Of a stretch of 64,000 nt of DNA, positions 1 through 10,067 are shown in pieces. The stretch spans positions 1,364,001 to 1,428,000 of the forward strand of contig WAID01000009.1 of assembly GCA_016584495.1 (NCBI GenBank). The letters run 5' to 3'. Numbering within the stretch: position 1 is the stretch's first letter; the number at the start of each line of letters is the position of its first letter. The notes under the pieces are model-generated. The model did not search any database. It saw nothing but the letters and a program-made list of their open reading frames with translations, and had not been told where the DNA came from. Origin of the DNA: Celoporthe dispersa. Taxonomy: Eukaryota > Ascomycota > Sordariomycetes > Diaporthales > Cryphonectriaceae. A program made the position numbers and the translations under genes.

Positions 1-2140
1 TGGAAACGAAAGCGGCAGTGCCGACACGAGAGAGAATCACGCTCATCTCCTCCGACTTGACTGATGCTATGAAGGCAGCTCAGCAAATGCGCCGTATCGG
101 GGCGCAAGCGCAGCCGTCTGTTTTGTTGACAAACTGGGACAGTGCAGACAACCTGGATGCACCGTACCTGCAGCTCTACCATGCGCGGAATTTCCTTGAG
201 GCTTGTGGGAAGGAACTTGATCCCAAGGACGGGCAACAAATTGGTGTCCTACTAGATTATCTGTGCGTTTGGTTCGGCGGGGCGTATGATGAAGCAGACA
301 GCCTCTTCAAGCAGGGCTACTTCACAGAAGCGCACTTTCACAAGCTCTTTGGGCCAGGAGATGTTGTCGCCGTCCATCAGAACGGCCATGATGTTGCGCT
401 TGCCATTAAAGACTGTCCACAACCGAATGTTTTGCCGATCAGGCTCAACTGCGAGACTTGGACCTTCGACGGCGCCTTTCACAGAGAAACACAGGTTGTC
501 ACAGTCCACCTGCCAGTAGACTGTGAGCCGGACAAGAAGATGCCCATTTCCTCACTGACAGTCATTCCGCTACGCTTTGACACGACCGGGCTGGAGGAAA
601 AGTTGAAGCAACGCGGGGAATACTTCTGGAAGTGCCGAAGCGGACGGCTAGTCACCTCCTCGGGCCCCAAGCGAGGATATGATATTCAAGTGGTACGTTG
701 CTAATACGAAAATCTGCTGGGGGCGCGCAGATGAGCCTATCGCTCATGCCCCTCAAATACTCTCGAGCTAATTGTTCTCTAGAGCAACCCGCGATATATG
801 ATCGACATGGAGACATATAACGCTCTCCATGGCGAAGAAGACGAAGTTCGCAACCAGGCTGATACCCTTCCCTGGCGAGGCGACTTGACTATGGAGAGAT
901 GCAGAGCGAGAGCCCACCCCCAGGGAGTTTTACCCTTCTGCTCCCGCCGACCATCAAAGCGTTCAGATTTCACGACAAGAAGTGGAGTATGCATTGCGCC
1001 CCGCCCCCCTCCACGGCATGGAGAGCATGCTAATGGACTCACTCGTTCGTAGAAACTCTGGCTGTAGAACATCTCCGAGACATCAGCTGGGATACAGAAG
1101 CATTCAAGAAGCTCGTCTTCGACAGGCAGAAAAAAAACTGATCCAAGCACTGGTGATGAACCATGTCGTGAACAGCTCTTCAGCTGATATCATCGAGAGC
1201 AAAGGCAATGGCCTCGGTAAGAAGTTCCTCCTTCATCCCCACCCCCCTGACCGTGACGTTCTGTGCACAGCAGACAAGCTGACTACTCACAATGACGGCA
1301 GTCATATTGTTGCATGGACCACCAGGAACCGGCAAGACTTTGACCGCAGAGAGCGTGGCAGAGTTCTCAATGCGACCCTTGTATCGCCTGACCTCAGGGG
1401 ACATTGGCACGGATCCTGAGATAGTTGAGAAAAGTTTGGAGCACATCTTCTACTTGGGCAATATCTGGAAAGCAGGTTCGTAACCCGAAAACAGTCCCCT
1501 GGAAATGCCCGCTGTGAATCTTATATTTGATTAGTGGTCCTGCTCGACGAATGCGAGGTCTTTATGGAGGAGAGGGTTCCCACGGACCTGAAGCGAAACG
1601 CGCTCGTGTCGGTGTTCCTCAGGGCGCTGGAATACTACGACGGAATCCTCATCCTCACATCAAACAGAGGTATGTTCTCCGATGGGGTCGTATCATTGTA
1701 AGAAGAGGCCAGAAAGCTTTCGGCGACTGACTTGTCCGCAGTGGGAACTTTCGACGAGGCATTCAAGTCTCGAATGCATCTCGTCATGTACTATCCCACT
1801 CTGAATACAAAGGACCGCGATCAAATCTGGCTTAACTTCTTCCAGAAACTCGCAAGCGAGAAGCGCCAGGAGCCGGATCTGGACATCGACGTCGATGGCC
1901 TGATGAGCAGCACCCAAAGCCTAGCGCAGCACAAAAATCAACGGGAGGCAGATTCGGAACGCTATACAGACCGCGAGACAGCTGGCTCTGTTTGACCGCG
2001 AGACGTTCGAGGCGAGGCACATTCTTGCTTGTATTGACGTTGTGAAGGAGTTTGAAAAGTACGTCGAGGACACCCAGGGCCAGTCTTCCACAGCGCGGGC
2101 AGAGCTCACTGGCATACGAAAGAACCCAGAGTCTTCTTGA
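1..2140 (+). CDS. AAA ATPase (DUF7025-type), 5' end outside window
   Basis: 3' part of a fungal AAA-ATPase gene; the reading frame is open to the left edge, so the start lies outside. Exons read as <1-692, 783-986, 1053-1216, 1302-1475, 1535-1669 and 1742-2140. The N-terminal part matches the DUF7025 region that precedes the ATPase domain in this family. Walker A GPPGTGKT is at about 1316-1339 and Walker B LLDE at about 1540-1551, where the residue after the Glu is Cys instead of the usual Ala. The arginine-containing SNR and FKSRMH motifs and a C-terminal NGRQIRNAI helix follow. The protein probably hydrolyses ATP to remodel an unknown client. Three single-base shifts are needed: minus one at about 860-890, minus one in the A8 run at 1130-1137, plus one in the A5 run at 1933-1937. 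Two are in A runs, so assembly error is as likely as decay. Family call is secure, integrity is not. Confidence 0.8.
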
Positions 2141-2737
2141 TGGCTGTGTTGTTGCGAGCACTCATTTCTCTTGTTCGAATTTTCTTTGTATCCTCAGTTT
2201 AGCTCTATGATTATCACATTCCTGATACCAGACAAATAAATCTATTGCGTTGATGTCTCGACTGCATCTCTGCGGATATGTTATAAGTTGAACTTGTAAC
2301 CAGTGCGCAACACGGCAAGTGGAAAGCCACAGTGGCCCATGTGTTGTCTGTTGCTAGGCACCATGTTTTACTGACATCCTCGATGGCATATGTCCTATGC
2401 TTTCTTTTCTCTTTAGAACTTTATCCAATAATCTCGGTACCTTTAGTCTCATTGTTCCTCTGTGTACTTCAGCCAGATACTATCATATGGCAGCAGAATC
2501 ATTCTCTGAATACATAAAATCAGACAATACAAAGGAGTCCTCATCAAGGAGTGTAAGAGATGGTGACTTCATGCCACTAGAATGACTTGAGGCGTCACCA
2601 GTCATTTAGTATCCCTTCTTGCGTGGTTACTAATCCCATAAGCCACAAGCCATGCTTAGGCCGTTCATCGCTAACTGATCCGAGAGTGTCTGGCATGCCC
2701 CAGTGCGCACTGTTGAAGTGCGAGTGGTGAAACCAGC
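2141..2737. other. intergenic stretch
   Basis: About 600 bases between the AAA ATPase stop and the C2H2 pseudogene. Only short open frames without recognisable protein features. I see no RNA gene or repeat. Confidence 0.5.
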
Positions 2738-3244
2738 CTATAGACACTGCCCTTCACTAATGATGGTGAGACCCGAATATAGAGCCCTGTATCTCTCGTC
2801 CTGGACCTCCTTATCCAAGACAGCACCGCATTCGCAGACGTACGAGGGCCTGTCCGCTGAGACCCAGTTTCTCTTCAGGCACTTGAGGCAGCGCCACTAG
2901 TCTTGTTTCAAGTACTTCCCTTTCGCCCACTGTGGATCGCCCTTGATGCTGCGCTTTGGCAAGGCTTCAAGATGGTAATCGCGAAGATGAGCCCTGTAAT
3001 GGTCCTTGCGTGTGAAAGGACTCGAGGCCTGGGATAAGCCTGAAGACAGGTGGCCGGTTTTGGAGCGAGGGCAGTTTTTATAGTCACAGTACCATTTGTC
3101 GAGTCGATCTCTTAAGCCGTGTACGAGGTTGACATGTCGGGCAAGGTCCGCGCTCCTTGAGAAGCGTCTGGCAAAGCAGTCTGGATATAGGCATTGGTAC
3201 TGATAGCTATAGCTGGAGTAGCTGGCGGCGCTGGCGCAGCTCAT
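2738..3244 (-). pseudogene. C2H2 plus zinc-ribbon protein, split by an in-frame TAG
   Basis: A small minus-strand gene. Residues 1-115 hold two C2H2-type fingers: the first is C-x4-C-x12-H-x4-H, the second has a long loop between its Cys and His pairs. The frame then meets TAG at 2897-2899 and continues in the same frame for 52 codons to a TAG at 2738-2740. The continuation starts WRCLKC and contains a C-x2-C ... C-x-C pattern, which is the terminal zinc-ribbon seen after C2H2 fingers in a large fungal family. The stop therefore separates two parts of one conserved architecture. CAG to TAG is a CpA-to-TpA change, the context of RIP. The gene may instead be expressed as the short form or by readthrough. 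Likely a nucleic-acid-binding protein if functional. Start chosen at the only nearby ATG, 3244. Confidence 0.6.
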
Positions 3245-4153
3245 CGAATCGGCATAATCAAGACTATTTTAGCATTTTTAGAAATTAGATACTTGAATAG
3301 TAGAGTTGTGAAGAGTTATATTTGAGAGAAGGTTCTCATTCTCACGAGCCGTTGTATTGTGCGTCTGTCCATGACGAGACCTCGGATGTGGTCTCCTCAT
3401 GACTAGCCATGCTACCAGAATTCTGCTGTAGGGCCATATTAGGGACCAAGGAATTGCTATATATGAGAAGTCTCTAGAAACGAGCAGTCAAGAAGGGCCG
3501 GTCAATTCGGGAGAGTGTGTGAGAAGGATGAAGAGGGGAAAAGAAGGCTAGCCAGCGCAGAGGATTTGGAGGCATAGAAGTAGCCCTCCTGGCTTATGTA
3601 GCGATGATTACTTACATAATCGTAGCCTCTTGAGGCCCTATCAGGCCAGCTGAGGCCAGATAATCCATGGGTTCTGCTTCGGAAGCTTCCTCTCTCCATC
3701 GCCAGAGCCTGGTGGACTATACCCAGTGCTCCGCGACTCGGACGAGGAGACCGGCACGGGTGCGATCTTGGGCCTCGGCGTTGGTTCGCTAGACAGCGTT
3801 CCTGTGAAGGCGACGGTGTGCTTTTTGAAACCCTTTCGGTCCTACGTATAAGCACCTCAAATGTGAGGGCAACCTTTGCTGTCCTCCCTGGTTGCTGCCT
3901 TTTCGAGGACCTCGGGAATGAGTGCACAGTCCCTGGAGACGTCCGAAGATACACTCGCGGGACTCTCGGTGATCTAGCCGAGTTTTCAGGAATGTGTATC
4001 AATCTCTGGTAATTTACGAGCGAGAATTACGGTCCATGACCAAACCCAGCGGTAGAGAACGTGTTCAAGTTTCGATTGGAGCGACAAGACCTGAGGAGCG
4101 CTCTGCTGTCCCTCGAGTGATCGAGCCGTGGCTCACTTGATGGTATAATTTCC
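3245..4153. other. gene-poor stretch, possible remnant
   Basis: A minus-strand frame of 166 codons (3502-4002) is rich in Ser, Arg and Pro, has no motif I recognise and overlaps another open frame. It could be a decayed member of the neighbouring C2H2 cluster, but I do not find the shared WTxSEDHT module in it. Not called as a gene. Confidence 0.4.
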
Positions 4154-4987
4154 CTAGCCAAGGCTTGTGAGGCCCTCGTGCTGCACGATGCGCAGAGCGC
4201 AGTCGTCCAGGTGCTCATAGAAGTCCTGCGCGTTGCTGAAAGTCTGCGAGCAGATAGAGCACTTGCCGGTGGCACCTGGTGCGTATCCGGAGCTAGGCTT
4301 CTTGCCAATACCCGCGGGCACGGCGCTAGAACCATTCTTTTTCTTGCGGCTGTTGGGTGGGGTCTGCTCCACGCCATGTACAGCCGTCAGATGCCTCTTG
4401 AAGATGTCGGCCCTATTAAACGATTTCTCTGCTGCCGTGCCGGAGCCTGAGCAGAAGCCACAAACCATCGTCCCTTGAAAGTGTGTCAGAGTGTGTCGAT
4501 TCTGGTCATACTTGCGGGCAAAGCCCTTGATGTGATACTCACAGGTCGTGATCGGGCACTTCTCAGGGCGCTCGGTCTGGTGCGTCAATATGTGGGCTTC
4601 AAGGGTCCTCTGCTTTTCCTCGGACTCGGTGTCGCTGTATATGCCAGGGTTCTGCTGCTCGGTGGTAGTCTGTTGGGTGCGAGGGGACGGTGATGCTCTG
4701 GCAGTGGCTCTCGGTCTCGGCGTTGGAGGCGGGGCCTGAGATAGTGCTCTGCCACGAGTCTTCATGTATGCCAGACAGCGCCTCTTGACGACAAGCCGGT
4801 CCTCTGTATGGTCCTCTGACACAGTCCACCGTACCCGCTTGGCTCCTTTGTCCGTTCTGAGACGAGGAGGGGCTGTCACTCCGGCTCGCTTGACCCCGTT
4901 GCCCGCACCGAGTCGAGGCGAAGGCGCGACTTTTCGGGCCGAGGAAATGAGCACTTGTGCCTCGCGCGTGGAGAGACCAAAAGACAT
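4154..4987 (-). CDS. C2H2 zinc-finger protein with WTxSEDHT module
   Basis: A 277-residue intronless protein, start chosen at the ATG at 4987 (MSFGLSTRE) because upstream sequence in frame does not look coding. Residues about 55-90 carry the module KRVRWTVSEDHT ... VKRRCLAYMKTR that recurs in two neighbours (6165-6947 and 8621-9592). A Pro/Ala/Thr-rich linker follows. The C-terminal half has C2H2-type fingers: a His-rich remnant of a first finger, KCPITTCEY ... H-x4-H, MVCGFC with FKRHLTAVHG, and a final KCSICSQTF ... HLDDC. This finger block is strongly conserved among Pezizomycotina, including the VEQTPPNSRKK stretch between fingers. Probably a nuclear DNA-binding regulator; target unknown. 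It appears to be the intact member of the cluster. Confidence 0.8.
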   Translation of the reverse strand: MSFGLSTREAQVLISSARKVAPSPRLGAGNGVKRAGVTAPPRLRTDKGAKRVRWTVSEDHTEDRLVVKRRCLAYMKTRGRALSQAPPPTPRPRATARASPSPRTQQTTTEQQNPGIYSDTESEEKQRTLEAHILTHQTERPEKCPITTCEYHIKGFARKYDQNRHTLTHFQGTMVCGFCSGSGTAAEKSFNRADIFKRHLTAVHGVEQTPPNSRKKKNGSSAVPAGIGKKPSSGYAPGATGKCSICSQTFSNAQDFYEHLDDCALRIVQHEGLTSLG

Positions 4988-6164
4988 AGCGGAGAATTGC
5001 GTGTGGATGGCAATAGCTGCCAGCACGAGGTGGTTAACAATTGGAATCGGGAAGACAGGCACAGCTGTCAGTACGCAGTAAGACAGGAAGGTGCAGCTCA
5101 CACTGACTATGGAGGTTCTTTTCCTCCCAAGGCACCTCCGATATTCGAGGGGCCGATTATTCGACGGAAGGCTTTTATGTGCACGAAGGTCAGAATTCAC
5201 AAACAACCGGGTAGAGTGTCCCTTGAAGCAGCTGGCACGGTTGACGACGGTGCAAGTCAGAATGGTTGCCAAGCACAGAGGAGTGAGCAGTGACCTGCCC
5301 GGCGGTAATCCTGTCTGGAAAATGCAGTTAGCGCTTATATATATGCACGCTGTAGAGCCCCGCACCACTGTGAGATCTGTAGGCTGTGTCTGTCGTAACC
5401 GCCGGAAAGGCGCCACTGGCAGCCTGTCTCTGTACCACATGACGCCACGAGGCCCTGTAAGCTACACGTAGAGAGGCCAGCGGTCGAATAATGACGCTGT
5501 TCCCCTGTCATACGCATCACACGGCAGTTCGACAATTTTCATCGAGCCAGGAGCTGTGACTAGCTCTCAATTCGATCTGATGAGATGTAGCTGTGGTCTG
5601 CTCGCTACAATGCAGCTGGGTTGTGATTCTTTGCGAGAAGTAGGGCTGGCCGTCTCAATTACTGGGGAACCGCAAAAGGATCATGAGATTTCTAAAGCAA
5701 GCCACATGAGCGCTTAGGTAGGGACCAGAAGATTTGGCTTTGATATCATATGATTTTGACGCCTGCTCTGACAATTTCTTTCCTTGGTGGTGCCCTTGGA
5801 ATACTCCTGATGTTGTGTTTGTGTCTGCTCCGCGCACCTGCCTTTTCCCACAATGACTCGCGGTTGTATGCGTACCCGCCAATTTGGTATAAATCAAGCA
5901 ATATTATCACATCGACGGTCCAAGCTATATAAGAATCTTCGCGGGATGTGGCGCCTCTTCCATCCAAGCCTAAAGTGTGCTCTTCGCAGATGAGCCGCCG
6001 CATTATAGCAGGCTCTATATCCTTTGGAAGTGGAATAAGCCTTGCCTTAGACAGCGTGACGGCTGACTGAAGTGAGTAGGAGCCATGGGCTCGCGGCGAG
6101 CGTGGCCACGGCAGACCCAAGCATCCAAAGCGGTTCGAGGCTCCTGATCTCCTTCGAGCACGTG
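4988..6164. other. intergenic stretch
   Basis: About 1.2 kb between two minus-strand cluster genes. The minus-strand frame of the 4154-4987 gene is open upstream to 5440, but that extension is hydrophobic and compositionally unlike the gene, so I treat it as untranslated. No other feature seen. Confidence 0.4.
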
Positions 6165-6947
6165 CTACCTCATCCGGTGCTTGAAAGGTCGCGGGTAGTC
6201 CATATACCCGGTATCCTGGTAGTAAGGCATGGCTTGGGGGCGAGAAGATGCTGGGAGATGTGAGCGGGGGCTTAGGCCAGCGGTGATAAGAGGGTTGCCA
6301 TCTCTAGGAGGGAGTGGGTAGGGGTGATAATTGCCATTCTGGTATTCAGGTAGGCCGGTATAGGTGGTGTAGGCGACTGTTGGGCGTTCGTGGAGAGATG
6401 CTGAATAAGTTGAGCGGGGTTTTAGGGCAGCGGTGATAGGAGCGCCGTTCTCTGTCCGCTGTGATGGCTCATCTCTAGGAGGGAGCGGGTAGGAGTGATA
6501 CCCGCCGTCCTCATACTCAAGCTCGTCGGCATAGGTGTAGTCGACCGGTGGGGGGCGTTTGCGGCGAGGGTCTTCTAACAAAGTTACGTGGGTCTCTAGG
6601 GAAACGGCGATACGAGGGTCGTTCTCCGTCCGCCGTAATGGCTCATCACGTTGTGAAAAGAGTTCCTCCGCTTTCAGCGCCTCCCTCACCGTCTCCTCGC
6701 GCTTCTCGGGCTCCTTCTCCTCTCTTATTGCTGCCATTATCCTTTCTGCCTCCCTCAGGAAGTCGTCTGTCTTTGGCTGCCGGAGCCGTGTCTTTCCGTA
6801 GGCTAAACAGCGCTTCTTGAACACTGCCTGCTCGTTGGTATGGTCTTCCGAGATGGTCCAAAGCACTCTCTTTCTCCCTCTGCCCTCGCTGGAGGAACGT
6901 GTAGCGTTGACTTGTGTTCGCGAGCGGGGAGGTAAGAGGGGAGGCAT
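6165..6947 (-). CDS. WTxSEDHT-module protein with Tyr/Pro tandem repeats
   Basis: A 260-residue intronless protein without zinc fingers. Residues about 24-60 contain KRVLWTISEDHT ... FKKRCLAYGKTR, clearly homologous to the module in the genes at 4154-4987 and 8621-9592. A charged helix rich in Glu, Arg and Lys (about 65-100) follows. From about residue 100 on there are three imperfect tandem repeats of roughly 57 residues. Each starts with RDEP or RDGN, and the first two end in YHSYPLPP or YHPYPLPP after a GGY or GNY turn; the third is shorter and ends the protein (YMDYPRPFKHRMR). The DNA repeats are still visible, for example at about 6300-6315 and 6473-6490. I do not recognise a function. 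The neighbours suggest descent from a zinc-finger gene whose C-terminus was replaced. Confidence 0.65.
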   Translation of the reverse strand: MPPLLPPRSRTQVNATRSSSEGRGRKRVLWTISEDHTNEQAVFKKRCLAYGKTRLRQPKTDDFLREAERIMAAIREEKEPEKREETVREALKAEELFSQRDEPLRRTENDPRIAVSLETHVTLLEDPRRKRPPPVDYTYADELEYEDGGYHSYPLPPRDEPSQRTENGAPITAALKPRSTYSASLHERPTVAYTTYTGLPEYQNGNYHPYPLPPRDGNPLITAGLSPRSHLPASSRPQAMPYYQDTGYMDYPRPFKHRMR

Positions 6948-8204
6948 TGCGAGTGTCTGAGGGGCCTCGGAGCCAGGATGAGGGAGGCAAGATCTTTTGA
7001 ATTATCCTGGAATTACGGGCAACGGTTAGCACAGGCCAAAAATTCAACACGTATTGTAAAGATGGCCCAACCCATCTCGCTGTAGACCTGAAGGGGAAAT
7101 ACCTCCTAGAGTGCCAACGCGCGCCTGTGGTCTGTACCGACAACGCTCTGAGAGAGATAAGCTTTGGCTGTTGCTGTCATGAGCAAATTGCTCGCAGAGT
7201 GAAAGACAAGTCAAGATGAACGGGGCCTTAAGTTGCGTCGCTGCAGGGGGGGGGGGCGATTTTGAAGTGGCGGCTCAGCTGTCAGCTGCTGTGCCTCCGC
7301 CTAAGCGCTCGCTCTCTGGCTCGGGTAGTTTGCTAATTCCAGGCCATTCAGGCAGGCTGTGTTTTGTGGGTGTGCCACACTGCTCACCCGTCTTCGCCCG
7401 CTCTGGGTCTGGAATTTACCCGCGGTAGTGACTTCTCATCTCACATTGATGCTGGAGACAAGAAAATACACAGTGTCATCAGAATGACTGACTGCTCGAC
7501 GTCCAAGTGTTCAAGTGACCAATCGCAGTTGTTGAGCCTGTCGCTTAGATGATGTACTGCAGTGGTGAAGAGGTCAGACTCCTACCAAATTGTGGCATTG
7601 GACCACGCCGATGCACTCGCGAGCTGTTGTACGCAGGTCCAGCCAGGCTAGCCTTGCAAAAAAGAATCTCTTGTGAGGATTGAAAAAGGGTTCCAACTGC
7701 TTTTTGCAGTATGAGTGCAAGAGAACGGCTCTTGGCTGTGAAGTTCTCAGCGATCATAAAATATGACAGATGGCAACCGCGAATCTTGCCTGGTCGCCTC
7801 ACCTGTTCGAATCAAGACAATAGCTCTCACGCTCATTGAGCGGATGGTGGCAATTGATATAATTGAAGACGGTTGCAGTATTGCAGAGATCATTGTCGTA
7901 ATTGTGGTATGTCAACAGGTTTTATCTGTGAAAGACCCTCGAGTCCATCGTTCCTGTCTTCCAATCCAGAGGGGCTCACTGGCCGAGATATGCATTGTCC
8001 ATTTCATCTGTCACCATGTTGGCTAGGGTCGATTCTTCGCCAGCAGCGTTTGGTGTAGCATATAGCCATCGGGAGCCTGGAAACCTCCGTTACCCAAAGG
8101 TGCGAGGGCTATTGGCGCTGTGGAGCTACCAATGACCCCTGATGTGATAATGCTGCTGGACGCTGCTCGCCCGACTTGTAGTCCCTTTCCAGCATTTCCT
8201 CACC
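6948..8204. other. gene-poor stretch
   Basis: About 1.25 kb between the tandem-repeat gene and the CRZ1-type fragment. Only short overlapping frames; a run of nine G lies near 7248-7256. No recognisable gene. Confidence 0.45.
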
Positions 8205-8555
8205 CTAGAGAGGCTTGATGCAGATCGTGCTAGCTTCCGACCTAAAGTGCCGTCCAAGGGTATCAACACGGGGGAATCTCCTGCCATAGCCCCACTGACC
8301 GCTAGCCACGAGGTCGCCTGTACACACAAGCTTCTGATCGACCGCGTGAAGATCTTCGTGGCTCTTGTGATCGTGCTGCCAGGCAAAGACCTTGTCACAG
8401 AGCGTGCACACGTAAGGCAGCTCATCCGCATGAGTACGGAGATGGGAGCGAAGATTGTAGGCACGCGTAAAATGCTTAGGGCAGAGGTTGCACTGGGAGG
8501 TCGTTGGATGCTTTTGCACCGGTTTGGGTTTTAATAATCCGCCTGGTTCGCTTCG
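8205..8555 (-). pseudogene. fragment with CRZ1-type C2H2 fingers
   Basis: About 117 codons open on the minus strand. They match the zinc-finger block of the calcineurin-responsive factor Crz1/CrzA: QKHPTTSQCNLCPK, FTRAYNLRSHLRTH, a second C-x2-C-x12-H-x3-H finger, then GRHFRSEA ... CIKPL to the stop. There is no ATG at the start of the block: the frame begins after a TAA at 8556-8558, and the whole N-terminal half of a Crz1 protein is absent. In the third finger the second Cys ligand is Tyr (WGYGRRF where the family has WGCGRRF), a TGT-to-TAT change that is CpA to TpA on the other strand. I take it as a relic of a duplicated crz1-like gene. An exon joined to an upstream start by an intron is possible, but none is evident. 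Confidence 0.65.
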
Positions 8556-8620
8556 TTAAATCGTAAAACCCATGAAAGCGAGCCCTCGTTGTCGCGGAAG
8601 GAAGAACGATTCACGCGTTC

Positions 8621-9592
8621 TTAGTGCTGCTGGCTGTAGTGGAAACCATTCGGGTTGCCGGACCAATCAATCTCCATAGCGCCGTCGGCAAGCCATGAAT
8701 CGAAGGAGTCCGGTGTGGTGCTGTCATGCTTCCTTCTCTCGTTGGTCTTGGTGCGGACATCTTCCCAGCCATGGGCCTTCTCCATGTGCCGCTTGTAGTT
8801 GTACTCCCTCTTGGACTTGTAGGGGCAAGGAGGGAACATGCACTTGTACATCGGTGGGGGTATGTCGTGCTTTTCGTTGCAGTGGCGGTCCATATCCTTC
8901 TTGGTGGGCCAGCCGTGACCGTCCTTGCAAATCTCGATGGGGCACTTCCATGGGCGCGAGTGTACCGTCTCATGCTTGGCCAGGGCAGAGCGACTCTTAT
9001 ACTCCTTGTTGCAGCCTGGTTCCCTGCACCTCCTGGGTGCCAGAGAGTGTAACAGTATTGCGTTGCCCTGCCTAATCGGCGAAACGTGCGGGCCGATTTG
9101 CGTCTCGCTCAGCTTAGCCCATGAGAAGGCGGCGAGCTGCTCGGGCAGCTCTCTGGGAAGCCTGGCCCCTGCACCTCTACTTCGTCGAGGCGCATGGCGG
9201 GCACATTGTTCGGCACCGCCAACGTAGACTGACGTCCTCTGCCGGGCGAGAGATCGACTCCTAGATGAGGCGATAGGGAGCCAGTAGATGACAGCTGCCG
9301 ACGGCGGCCCTGACTCGAACCACTGGCTGGCTTCTGATGAGCAGGCGCCGTATCCGATGCACGATTCTTTCGAAAGCTGTACAACCCTTCGTGAGCTGCG
9401 CAGCGCCTTTTGGATGACCTTGCTATCATCCGTATGATCCTCCGAGATGGTCCATCTTACGCCTTTGCTCAGTTTCCTCGCACCCACAGAGGCTAACGCC
9501 TTGGCTCGCGATGGTGGGGATGGCGACATTGGAAGCGTGCTGACAGTGCGTCGATGTGATAAGAATGAACGAGGCTGATGGTTTCGATTCAA
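8621..9592 (-). CDS. C2H2 zinc-finger protein with WTxSEDHT module, possibly frameshifted
   Basis: A 323-codon frame; the true start may be the second ATG at 9529 (MSPSPPSRAK), about 25 residues before the module GVRWTISEDHTDD. After the module, the expected KRRC motif is found in the next frame (SSKRRCAAHEG), so one extra base near 9400-9410 may have shifted the frame, with a compensating change or intron before about 9120. The C-terminal 130 residues are well-formed C2H2-type fingers: CREPGCNKEY ... H-x3-H, KCPIEICKDGHGW ... H-x4-H, and KCMFPPCPYKSKR ... HMEKAHGW. That last block is a hallmark of a large fungal C2H2 family. Probably a nuclear regulator if intact. The finger region is secure, the middle 90 residues are doubtful. 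Confidence 0.65.
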   Translation of the reverse strand: MNRNHQPRSFLSHRRTVSTLPMSPSPPSRAKALASVGARKLSKGVRWTISEDHTDDSKVIQKALRSSRRVVQLSKESCIGYGACSSEASQWFESGPPSAAVIYWLPIASSRSRSLARQRTSVYVGGAEQCARHAPRRSRGAGARLPRELPEQLAAFSWAKLSETQIGPHVSPIRQGNAILLHSLAPRRCREPGCNKEYKSRSALAKHETVHSRPWKCPIEICKDGHGWPTKKDMDRHCNEKHDIPPPMYKCMFPPCPYKSKREYNYKRHMEKAHGWEDVRTKTNERRKHDSTTPDSFDSWLADGAMEIDWSGNPNGFHYSQQH

Positions 9593-10067
9593 AGCAGAAC
9601 CGGAATCTTACGCCCCGCAATGTGGGTTGATTCTTGGTAATGTGCGAGCTCGTGCCGATTTAGTGTGCGGACACCAAGCTCGTCTGCACCAGACGCGTCG
9701 GATATTGGACCGCGCAGTCGCAGTTGAGCGTCGGCGTCTTGAAAAGGTGTTGGACGGGTTCAAAACGCGACGATCATGCGGTTTGCTGCCGTGCTGCGTT
9801 CCGAGACGAACAGCTACCATGTGGTGGTGAGACGGGAGTGGCAGTGCCCGGACGACCACCTGCGAACGAGGTGGCGCAGGGCGGTTGGCTATGCATGTCC
9901 CCTTGCGGCACTGTGCATTGGTGTGCATCCAATGAAACTAAGCAACCACCGAAGCTAAACAGGCCTGTAGAAACCCCAACAGCAGCACGATGTAGCACAT
10001 CGCGTGTCCTCTTGGAGAGGTTGACACATAAAAGTAGCATGCTGCATGATCGAGTTTGCGTGTGATC
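9593..10067. other. intergenic stretch
   Basis: About 475 bases between the last C2H2 cluster gene and the DUF1763 gene. No feature seen. Confidence 0.5.

Noticed and set aside
3502..4002. 166-codon minus-strand frame
   Set aside because: Ser/Arg/Pro-rich composition, another open frame overlaps it, no motif and no start context; not better than chance in GC-rich DNA.
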